Under the pieces are notes generated by a model. That model was given only the letters and a program-made list of their open reading frames with translations, was not told the DNA's origin and did not search any database. A program made the translations under genes and the position numbers. Positions 48,420 through 55,647 of a stretch of DNA of 60,119 nucleotides are shown here, piece by piece. How positions within the stretch are numbered: the first letter of the stretch is position 1; every line of letters begins with the position of its first letter. The stretch comes from Streptomyces sp. MBT53 (GTDB lineage: Bacteria; Actinomycetota; Actinomycetes; Streptomycetales; Streptomycetaceae). The stretch is from contig NZ_JAEQAZ010000085.1 of NCBI RefSeq assembly GCF_016654115.1, forward strand, positions 1 through 60,119. The letters are read 5' to 3'.

Positions 48420-49973
48420 CTACTCGAAACGGGCCGCCAGGAGGACGACGTCCTCGTCGCTGTCGGCCGTGTCGAGGCCGTCCGGCAGTACGGTCCGCAG
48501 CACGTGGTCGGCGATCGCGGCCGGGTCGGCGCGCAGCGCCTTGGGGACGCTCGCCGCCGCCGAGTGCAGCCGGGCGAAGGCGCGGTCCATGGGGTCGCCG
48601 GTACGGTGCAGCAGCCCGTCCGTGTAGAGCAGAACCGTCTCGCCGGGCTCGGCCTCCAGCTCCACGCTCGGCGCCTCCCAGCAGGCCAGCATGCCGAGCG
48701 GCGCGGACACGGAGGTCTCCACGAACTCCGTGCGCCGCTCGCCGACCAGCAGCGGCGGGCTGTGTCCCGCGCCGGCCAGGGTGATCTTGCGCAGCGCGGG
48801 CTCGCAGTAGGCGAACAGGGCGGTGGCCGAGCGGGCGGGCTCGGTGAGCCTCAGGAGGAGTTCGAGGTCGGACAGGACCGCGACCGGGTCCTCGCCCTCC
48901 ATCACCGCGTACGCCCGCAGGGAGGCCCTCAGCCGGCCCATCGCGGCGATGGCGCTCGGCCCGGAACCGGTCACCGAGCCGACGGCGAGGCCGAGCGCGG
49001 CGTCCGGGAGCGGCAGCGCGTCGTACCAGTCGCCGCCGCCGCGCGGACCCGTGCGGTGCAGCGCGGCGAGCTGGACACCGGCCACGCGGGGGAGCCGGGA
49101 CGGCAGCAGCTCCTCGGCGATGGTCGCCATGCACGCGCGCGTGCGCTCGACTTCGAGGAGCCGCGCCAGGTGCTCGGTGGCGTACCGGGCGTACAGGCCG
49201 ACGAGATGGCGCTGCCGCTCGACCGGCTCGGCGGGCTCGTCGTACAGCCACACGGCGGCGCCCAGGCGTCCGGCCGCGTCGGTCGCCAGGGGCAGCGCGT
49301 AACTGGCCGCGTAGCCGAGGCGTACGGCGACCTCGCGGTGGCGCGGGTCGAGGCCGTCCTCGGCGAACAGGTCGGCGTGGACGATCTCACCGCCCTCACC
49401 GCCCGGCGCCCCGGCAGGACCGTCCAGAATCTGGCCGTAGGACATCGCCCCGCGCGGGACCGTCTCGATGTGGCCGAGGTCGGAGCGGTCCAGGCCCAGG
49501 CCGATGGTGGTGTCGGGGCCCAGGTCGTCGCCGGGTTCCAGGACGACGAGTCCGCGCCGGGCGCCCACCAGGGCGGCTCCGGCGCGCAGCAGTTCCTGGA
49601 GTGCGTCCGCGAGTGCGTCCGTGCGTGCCAGTCGTTCCGTGAGTTCGTGGAGGGTCGTGAGGTCGGAGACCCAGCCGGCGAGACGGTCCTGGAGCAGGGC
49701 ACTTGGCGCGTTCGGAGCGGTGTCCGGCAGGTTCTGGACGTTGGGCGAAGGGGCCGGAGGGGTACCGGTGGCGGCAGGCGCGGGCGCGACAGTGTGTGCG
49801 GGCGAGGGAACCGTTGAATCGATTCCAGCCACTTTCGGAGGGTGAGGGGCGTTCATGGCGTCCGGCTTTCCGACCGGTGCGTATTGCTCAAAAGCATCGC
49901 AAACCCCCATGTCATTCTGCGCCGCTGGCAGTGTCTCCACATGTACACGCACTCGTGAGGGGATGTCCAGCAT
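48420..49973 (-). CDS. GAF-domain PP2C (SpoIIE-type) protein phosphatase
   Basis: The protein has 517 aa from the ATG chosen at 49973 (MLDIPSRVRVHVETL). Starts at 49910 or 49856 are also possible, since codon bias only becomes strong after 49856. A Pro/Ala-rich region precedes a GAF domain (about residues 110-260) and a SpoIIE/PP2C domain with metal-binding Asp in GGGDWYDALPLPD, the GSVTGSGPSA motif (one Asp of the usual GDVxGHG replaced), and LYTDGLLHRTG. It would dephosphorylate a STAS-type anti-anti-sigma factor. There is no RsbW domain in the same chain; RsbW-like genes lie at 41020 and 53762. Confidence 0.85.
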   Translation of the reverse strand: MLDIPSRVRVHVETLPAAQNDMGVCDAFEQYAPVGKPDAMNAPHPPKVAGIDSTVPSPAHTVAPAPAATGTPPAPSPNVQNLPDTAPNAPSALLQDRLAGWVSDLTTLHELTERLARTDALADALQELLRAGAALVGARRGLVVLEPGDDLGPDTTIGLGLDRSDLGHIETVPRGAMSYGQILDGPAGAPGGEGGEIVHADLFAEDGLDPRHREVAVRLGYAASYALPLATDAAGRLGAAVWLYDEPAEPVERQRHLVGLYARYATEHLARLLEVERTRACMATIAEELLPSRLPRVAGVQLAALHRTGPRGGGDWYDALPLPDAALGLAVGSVTGSGPSAIAAMGRLRASLRAYAVMEGEDPVAVLSDLELLLRLTEPARSATALFAYCEPALRKITLAGAGHSPPLLVGERRTEFVETSVSAPLGMLACWEAPSVELEAEPGETVLLYTDGLLHRTGDPMDRAFARLHSAAASVPKALRADPAAIADHVLRTVLPDGLDTADSDEDVVLLAARFE

Positions 49974-50432
49974 TGTCCTGCTGGGATTCCTGGTGTCCAT
50001 GGGTTTCGCGGGGGCATTTCGCTCTCCCCTTGCGGATTGGCAAAGTTGGCTTAAAACTGCATCAGGGGACGGTCCATTGAGGTCGACTGGGTTTGCTCGA
50101 CGGAGCGTCACAGCGGTCGTGATGGGTACGTACTCGGAGAAGACCAGGGGTGGCGGGGGCCGCCCGGAACCTGGTGAGGGACCCGGGCGTCTTAACCACC
50201 GACGATCGTGCCCCATCCTCCCGTGGCGGAGGCGGAGAGAAATACGCGGGACGGCAAAACGCCAGACTTCGCCACCCCCACGCCACGCCCATGCTTTTCA
50301 AGCACGCACGGGTTCCCCTTGCTTCACGCAGGGGTGTGATGCGCCAACAGGTACGCACAGTGAAGTGATCGACACATGGTGTGATGTGGTCCTCGGTGTT
50401 GCCAGCGGTGCAACGGAAAGGAACGAGCGCTC
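49974..50432. other. 459-bp divergent promoter region
   Basis: This separates the SpoIIE-type gene (minus) from the primase-like gene (plus). It is less GC-rich than its surroundings between 50,030 and 50,070, and contains a palindromic GTGTACATGTGG-like element on the minus strand near 49,935-49,948, just inside the assumed start. Repeated GTGTGATG motifs (about 50,334-50,341 and 50,381-50,388) precede the plus-strand gene and may be regulator sites. No protein-coding gene is supported. Confidence 0.4.
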
Positions 50433-51098
50433 ATGCGCGAGATCCTCGGAAAGCGACGCAGGCTCCTGTCCAGGCGAGACAACAGGAGGTCTGAGATGCT
50501 CAGCGCGGCCCTGACCTTCGCCACTGAATGGCAATGGCCCGTACTCCCGGGCGTGGCACCCGATCCCCAGGGACGGGCCCGCTGCGGCTGTCCGGACCCT
50601 GAGTGCACGGTGCCCGGCGCCCACCCCTTCGACCCCGGCCTCCTCGCGGCCACCACCGACGCCCGCATGGTGCGCTGGTGGTGGGGCAACCGCCCCGCCG
50701 CGCCCATCGTCCTCGCCACCGGCGACAAGGCCCCCTGCGCGGTCAGCCTGCCCGCACCCGCGGCCGCCCGGGCCCTGGCCGCGCTCGACCTCCAGGGCAT
50801 GCGCCTCGGCCCGGTCGTCGCCGCGCCCACCCGCTGGTCGCTGCTCGTCAAGCCGTACTCCCTGGAGCAGCTGGGCGAGCTGCTCTACGCCAAGGACCAC
50901 GTCCCCGGCTCGCTCCGCTTCCACGGCGAGGGCGGCTACCTCGCCCTGCCGCCCTCCGAGACCGGCCAGGGCCAGATCCGCTGGGAGCGCGCACCACTGC
51001 CCGGCTCGTCCTCGCCCTGGGTCCCCGATGTCGAGGCCGTGGTCGACGCCGTGGTCGAGGCCCTCACTCGTACGGGTGTGAGCGCCCCCGAGTTGTAG
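50433..51098 (+). CDS. Primase/polymerase-like (prim-pol N-terminal domain) protein
   Basis: The 221-aa protein resembles the actinobacterial bifunctional DNA primase/polymerase N-terminal family. EWQWPVLPGVAP is followed by a Cys/His segment (RCGCPDPECTVPGAHPFDP) that could bind zinc, and WWWGNRPAAPIVLATG. The catalytic carboxylates of true prim-pols are not obvious, and no helicase part is fused, so enzymatic activity is doubtful. ATG at 50433 has AAAGGAA about 10 nt upstream. Several Streptomyces chromosomes carry such stand-alone copies of unknown function. Confidence 0.75.
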   Translation: MREILGKRRRLLSRRDNRRSEMLSAALTFATEWQWPVLPGVAPDPQGRARCGCPDPECTVPGAHPFDPGLLAATTDARMVRWWWGNRPAAPIVLATGDKAPCAVSLPAPAAARALAALDLQGMRLGPVVAAPTRWSLLVKPYSLEQLGELLYAKDHVPGSLRFHGEGGYLALPPSETGQGQIRWERAPLPGSSSPWVPDVEAVVDAVVEALTRTGVSAPEL

Positions 51099-51154
51099 GG
51101 GTGTCGGGCGCGCACGGACCGTGGCGCCCGTGGTTGGTCGTTATCTTCCGCTCT

Positions 51155-51724
51155 ATGAACCTTCGTCTGCTCGCCCTCGCGGGCGTCGCGGTGTGCGCGG
51201 TCGCGCTGCCGCTGGCCGTGGCGTCCGCGGGACCCGTACGCGACGAGGGTCACGCGGTCGTACGTTCCCTGGTCCACTCCTCCGACGACGACCGGGACGA
51301 TGACCGGAAGGTGCCGTCCGCCGCGCCCTCGCCGGCGCCCACCCGCTCCCCGCTGACCCTCGGCCTGGGGCTGGCCACTGCGGCCCGCTGCGGACCCGAA
51401 CTCTCCACCCCCGACGGCATCGAGGCGCAGACCTGTGTCATGACGCAGGGCGAGGAGACCTGGGCGCGCACCTACTACCGGAACGCGACCGGCGACGACC
51501 TGGACGCGGTGCTGAGCCTCATGGGGCCGGCGGACCGCACCGTGCAGATGCACTGCGCCGTGAGCGCTGAGGACGAGCCCTCGCTGTGCGAGACGCCCCG
51601 GGAGCACACACAGGGTGGTCCGGCGGACTACACGGCTGTCGCGGAGTTCGCCGCCGGGCCGGGCGGGCACGGTCCGCTGTTGCTGCGCTCGGGGAGCAAC
51701 TCCTCGGCGCCTACGGCGAGTTGA
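51155..51724 (+). CDS. Small secreted protein of unknown function
   Basis: The 189-aa product has a signal peptide (LLALAGVAVCAVALPLAVAS, cleavage after ASA or SAG), a charged Asp/Arg patch (SSDDDRDDDRK) and a Pro/Ser linker. A compact domain with four cysteines follows (RCGPE, ETWARTYY between two Cys, MHCAVSAEDE, SLCETP). I do not recognise the domain. ATG at 51155 has no Shine-Dalgarno sequence, but TATCTT (51142-51147) lies 7 nt upstream, so the mRNA may be leaderless. A hairpin terminator follows at 51767-51804. Confidence 0.75.
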   Translation: MNLRLLALAGVAVCAVALPLAVASAGPVRDEGHAVVRSLVHSSDDDRDDDRKVPSAAPSPAPTRSPLTLGLGLATAARCGPELSTPDGIEAQTCVMTQGEETWARTYYRNATGDDLDAVLSLMGPADRTVQMHCAVSAEDEPSLCETPREHTQGGPADYTAVAEFAAGPGGHGPLLLRSGSNSSAPTAS

Positions 51725-51766
51725 CGGACGGCGTCGTTCCGTACACGCGGGCCGGGCATGAAAAGA

Positions 51767-51804
51767 CCCGGTTGCTGGCGACGGGGGATGCACCAGCAAC
51801 CGGG
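51767..51804. terminator. Terminator between convergent genes
   Basis: CCCGGTTGCTGG (51767-51778) pairs perfectly with 51793-51804, a 12-bp stem with a 14-nt loop, preceded by AAAAGA on the left. It is 43 nt after the secreted-protein stop and on the 3' side of the convergent DUF5926 gene. The large loop leaves open a small RNA function. Confidence 0.65.
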
Positions 51805-51927
51805 CTACTCGAACGGTAACAAGAGATCGGCGGTTCGCAAATTCGATCTCGGCTATTCGGACACCGACTTGCCTTTCACAACGGGGAGTTGTGACAGGAG
51901 TCACCGGAGTGAACAGGCCTGTTGCGA

Positions 51928-51943
51928 CTGACCGGTCGGTCAG
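51928..51943. promoter_or_regulatory. TetR-like inverted repeat
   Basis: CTGACCG-GT-CGGTCAG is a 7-bp-arm inverted repeat of the kind bound by TetR-family repressors. It lies 26 bp beyond the DUF5926 stop, in a place without an obvious promoter, so its role is unclear. Confidence 0.3.
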
Positions 51944-51968
51944 CCGAACCCCTGCGCCCCTCCGGGTG

Positions 51969-52934
51969 TCAGCTCAGCGTGACCTGCCGGTTGGTGAGGC
52001 CGCCGCGCGCGCGGCGCTCGTCCGCGGTGAGCGGGGTGTCCGTGGCCAGCGCGGCGGTCAGGCGCTCGGCGAACTCGGCGGCCGGCTTCTCCGTGTCGTC
52101 CGCGCCGAACCCGCTCGGGAGGTCCCAGACGGGCACGGTCAGACCGTGAGCACGGAAGGACCCCACGAGGCGCGTGCCCTCACCGAGACCGGAGCGACCG
52201 GCCGCGTGCAGCCGGGCGAGAGCGTCCAGAAGCTGCTCCTCCGGGTACGGCATCACCCAGCGCAGGTGGTTCTTGTCCGGCGTCTCGCACCAGTACGCGG
52301 CGTCCACGCCCTGGAGTTTCACGGTCGGGATGGCGGCGGCGTTGGCGCGCTCCAGGGAGGCGGTCACCTCGGGCGACGCGTTCTCCGCCTCCGGAACCCA
52401 GAATTCGAAGCCCGTGTGCACAACTGGCTCGAACGCGCCTTCAGGGTCGAGCAGTTCCTGCAGCCGCGGCCCGTCGGCCGGGGCGCGGCGGGACTGCACC
52501 GGAGTGCCCGGGTCCGCGACCAGCGCGCGCTGGAGGGTGTCGGCGAGGTCGCGGCTGATGTCGCCGGACGCCGTGTCGTTCTGCAGGCCGAGCAGCACCG
52601 AGCCGTCGTCCCGGCGCAGGGCCGGCCAGGCCATCGGCAACACCGTGGCCAGCGTGACCGACGGAACCCCTTCGGGGAGGCCGCCCTTCAGCGGCAGCGC
52701 GACCGTGGCGGCCGGCACCAGCTCGCGCAGCGCCACCCAGTCGCCCTCGCCGGGCAGCCCCTCGAAGGGCCGCTGCACCAGCTCGGTCACCGCGTGCGCG
52801 GCGGCCCGGCCGTGGCACGCCTTGTAGCGGCGGCCGCTGCCGCAGGGGCAGGGCTCGCGGGCACCGACCACCGGGACCTCTGCGTCGCTGAGCTGAGGCC
52901 GCTTGGCCGTGGTCTGGGGTCGCTTCTTGGCCAT
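51969..52934 (-). CDS. DUF5926 family protein with SEC-C motif
   Basis: The 321-aa protein has a basic N-terminus (MAKKRPQTTAKRPQLSD) and a zinc-binding SEC-C motif (PCPCGSGRRYKACHG) near residue 40. An alpha/beta domain of about 260 residues follows, without recognised catalytic residues. SEC-C motifs resemble the C-terminus of SecA and often mediate protein or nucleic-acid contacts. ATG at 52934 is the start. It is widely conserved in Streptomyces, with unknown function. The minisatellite array begins about 190 bp upstream. Confidence 0.85.
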   Translation of the reverse strand: MAKKRPQTTAKRPQLSDAEVPVVGAREPCPCGSGRRYKACHGRAAAHAVTELVQRPFEGLPGEGDWVALRELVPAATVALPLKGGLPEGVPSVTLATVLPMAWPALRRDDGSVLLGLQNDTASGDISRDLADTLQRALVADPGTPVQSRRAPADGPRLQELLDPEGAFEPVVHTGFEFWVPEAENASPEVTASLERANAAAIPTVKLQGVDAAYWCETPDKNHLRWVMPYPEEQLLDALARLHAAGRSGLGEGTRLVGSFRAHGLTVPVWDLPSGFGADDTEKPAAEFAERLTAALATDTPLTADERRARGGLTNRQVTLS

Positions 52935-53009
52935 CGTGGGTGTCTCCCGGTTACGGCTCGTCTCGTACGGGCGGGAGCCTAGCCGTTCACGCCATGACCG
53001 ACGGGAGCC

Positions 53010-53018
53010 TGTGGACAA
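53010..53018 (-). other. Isolated perfect DnaA box
   Basis: TGTGGACAA (reverse complement TTGTCCACA) lies upstream of the DUF5926 gene. A one-mismatch copy, TGTGGAAAA, is at 53050-53058. Confidence 0.45.
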
Positions 53019-53127
53019 CGAGGCGACACGGGTCGACGGCGGACCCACCTGTGGAAAACCCGGTGACCCGGGCCTCCTACGGGAAACCCGGCGCCTGTGG
53101 ACGGACGGGGCGGTTCTGCGGGGACGG

Positions 53128-53777
53128 CTCAGGCGGGGTCGCCGTGGCGGACGCGTCGGTCCGGGTTGTCGGGACGGTGGGTCGGTGGGTCGGTCCAGGT
53201 TGTCGAAGGGGCGGGTCGGTCGGGGTCGTCGTGGTGGACGAGTCGATCCAGGTCGTTGGTGAACGGGTGGGTGGGTTCAGGCCGTCGAAGGGGATGGGTA
53301 GGTCTGGGGCGTTGTGGTGGACGGGGCGGTCCGGGTCGTCTTGGCGGGCGAACCAATCCAGGTCGTCGACGGACGGATGGGTGGGTTCAGGCCGTCGAAG
53401 CGGACGGGTGGGTCCAGGCCGTCGGGGCCGACAGGTCGGTCCGGGGTGTGGTGGCGGACAGGTCATCCAGGTCGTCGACGGATGCGCCGGTTCAGGTCGC
53501 CGACTGGGTCGTGGGCGGATGCCCCGGTTCAGGTCGTCGGCGGACGCCCATGCCCAGGCCGTCGTTGCGGACGTGCCAGATCAAGTTGTCCCGGCGGACG
53601 CCAGTCCAGGTCGTCCCGGCGGACACCAGTCCAAGTCGCCTCAGCGGATGCCTCAGTCCAAGCCGTCGTGGCGGACGCGTCAGTCCAGGTCGCCGCAACG
53701 AACCTGCCGTCCAAGCCGCCGCAGCGAACGTGTCAGTCCAAGCCGCCGCAGCGCACGCGCGTCAGTCCAAGTCCTCG
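53128..53777. repeat. Degenerate 27-bp tandem repeat array (minisatellite)
   Basis: About 22 imperfect units of 24-29 bp (most often 27) fill this region with the approximate consensus TCAGTCCAGGTCGTCG followed by NGGCGGACG. Anchors (TCCA) occur at 53605, 53630, 53657, 53684, 53710, 53737 and 53766. Units near the right end are most alike (GTCCAAGCCGCCGCAGCG), and the last one merges into the 3' end of the RsbW-like gene (53762-53777). Units diverge to the left. Frames are open on both strands but shift, and no ribosome binding site is seen, so I do not call a protein. The whole 827-bp gap 52935-53761 is otherwise without a gene. Confidence 0.8.
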
Positions 53778-54313
53778 TAGGCGTCCGCGAAGCCCAGCCG
53801 GGGGCCCGCGGAGACCGTCGGGGCCGTGACGCGCGCGGCGAAGTCGTCGCGCCGGTGTGCGGCGTCCGGATCATGGACGTCCTCGTGGACGACGACCCAC
53901 ACCGTGACCTCGCCCCGGGTGTCGTCGCGTACGCCCCAGTCGTCGGCCAGCGCGGTGATGATGTTCAGGCCGCGTCCGCCGTGCGCCGTGACCGACGGGG
54001 TGGCCGGAGCCGGGCGGGTCGGGCCGCCGCCGTCCGTCACCTCGACGGTGAGCCGTCCGCCGGTGTCCACGCGCCAGGCGCAGCGGACGTCGCCGTCACC
54101 GGCCAGGGCGTCGCCCAGGGGCCTGCCGTGTTTGCACGCATTGCTGAGAAGTTCGGAAAGGATCAGTACGGCATCGTCGATGACCGATTCCGACACACCG
54201 CCCGTGCGCAACTGGTCGCGCATGCGATGTCTTGCCTGCCCCACGCCCGCAGGGCCATGGGTCACGGCCATGCTCGACGACGTGGGCACCTCCTGTGCCA
54301 CCACCAACGCCAC
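53762..54313 (-). CDS. RsbW-like ATP-binding regulator
   Basis: The 183-aa protein carries a HATPase_c_2 domain: N-box LILSELLSNACKHGRPLG, G1 box VTDGGGPTRPA and G2 region TAHGGRGLNIITALADDWG. It should be a serine kinase/anti-sigma factor in a partner-switching pathway. GTG at 54313 is well supported by AAGGAGG 8 nt upstream; the internal ATG at 54271 lacks this. After the domain (about residue 140) the C-terminal tail is variable, ending AYEDLD, and the last codons coincide with the final unit of the tandem-repeat array. Confidence 0.88.
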   Translation of the reverse strand: MALVVAQEVPTSSSMAVTHGPAGVGQARHRMRDQLRTGGVSESVIDDAVLILSELLSNACKHGRPLGDALAGDGDVRCAWRVDTGGRLTVEVTDGGGPTRPAPATPSVTAHGGRGLNIITALADDWGVRDDTRGEVTVWVVVHEDVHDPDAAHRRDDFAARVTAPTVSAGPRLGFADAYEDLD

Positions 54314-54543
54314 CCCCGAGACCTCCTTCGCCCCACGCCACGGTGTGGATGCCCTCTTGGCCTGTACCGGAAACCGGCCAATCCACGTTCAGTGACGCAT
54401 TCGCAACGATCGAACACGGACCGAACGCGCCGGAGCACTCCCCGTAATCGGGTGGCTTGTTTTCGATGGTGTGGCCGAGTTCGGAGGATGGTGCAGGTGA
54501 GGTGCCCGGGTCAAGGGGTGTTTGGCGGTCTTTATGAGGTTCT

Positions 54544-55389
54544 TTAATGTTCCCTACCGAGCTGGCTCAGAACGGCCCGCGGCCGGTTGGTGATGATGGC
54601 GTCAATGCCCAGGTCAACGCAGAGATCGACGTCCTCGGGCTCGTTGACGGTCCACACATGCACCCGATGACCGGCGTTTTTCAGCCGCTCGATATACGCA
54701 GGGTGATTGCGCACGATCCTGATCGAGGGGCCTGCGATCCGGACACCGGCCGGAAGTCGACCGTCCCTCAGGCGGGGCGAGAGGAACTGCAACAGGTAGA
54801 CCGTCGGCAGCGTCGGGGACGCGGCCCGCACCCGGTGCAAAGATCGCGCCGAGAAACTCATGACCCTTACCGGGGAATCGGCCGCGGAGGCCGGGGCGTC
54901 GAGCCCGAAGCGCTTCAGGAGCACCAGCAGCCGTTCCTCGACCTGCCCCGCCCAGCGCGTCGGATGCTTCGTCTCGATGGCCAGCTCCACCCGCCGGCCC
55001 GCGTCCGCGACGAGTTCGAGCAGCCGCTCCAGGGTGAGTACGGAGGTGTCCGCGCGGTCCTCGGGAAGGTGCTCCCAGTCCGGCTCCTCGTCCCGTGTCC
55101 GCCAGGAGTCGCGGGACAGGTCGCGGCCCTTCCAGGAGCCGAAGTCGAGGGCGGCCAGATCGGCGAGTTCCAGTGCCGAGACCGCTCCGCGTCCGTTCGA
55201 CGTACGGTTGACGCGTCGGTCGTGGACGCAGACGAGATGGCCGTCGGCGGTCAGTCGTACATCGCACTCAAGCGCGTCCGCGCCGTCCTCGATCGCCTTC
55301 TTGTAGGCGGCGAGGGTGTGTTCGGGAGCCTCTTCGGAGGCTCCGCGGTGGGCGACGACTTGGATCCGGTGCTGCCGTGCGTGGGTCAC
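54544..55389 (-). CDS. Glycerophosphodiester phosphodiesterase
   Basis: The 281-aa protein is a GDPD TIM barrel: VVAHRGASEEAPEHTLAAYK with the catalytic HRG, ECDVRLTADGHLVCVHD with metal-ligand Glu/Asp and the second His, and ELAIETKHPTRW further on. It hydrolyses glycerophosphodiesters such as phospholipid or teichoic-acid breakdown products to glycerol-3-phosphate. There is no signal peptide, so it appears cytoplasmic. GTG at 55389 (reading MTHARQHRIQ) is chosen as the start nearest to the domain; the ribosome binding site is weak. Confidence 0.92.
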   Translation of the reverse strand: MTHARQHRIQVVAHRGASEEAPEHTLAAYKKAIEDGADALECDVRLTADGHLVCVHDRRVNRTSNGRGAVSALELADLAALDFGSWKGRDLSRDSWRTRDEEPDWEHLPEDRADTSVLTLERLLELVADAGRRVELAIETKHPTRWAGQVEERLLVLLKRFGLDAPASAADSPVRVMSFSARSLHRVRAASPTLPTVYLLQFLSPRLRDGRLPAGVRIAGPSIRIVRNHPAYIERLKNAGHRVHVWTVNEPEDVDLCVDLGIDAIITNRPRAVLSQLGREH

Positions 55390-55647
55390 CGCGTCATGGT
55401 GCCACCGCAAAGGGGTACACGTGGAACCGAGAAGGCGTATATATGCGGCTTTTTGGTGTTGATGACCGCTTATAAAGGATCGCCATGGACCCACAGGCAC
55501 CGCTTATGGTGCCCTGACGTCCGGTGGGAAAAGCTGACGGCATACAAAAGCACCAGCACAGCTGTTTCGCGCCGGACCGTCGACAAGCGTGAACGAGTGT
55601 GACCGCATGCTTCCGAGAACAACAGCCGTGGACCGAGGAGAAGAGCT

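Noticed and set aside
53128..53777. Possible CRISPR array or repetitive protein gene
   Set aside because: The units are contiguous and degenerate without unique spacers, so it is not CRISPR. Frames on both strands are open but change register, and none has a ribosome binding site, so a protein is not supported.
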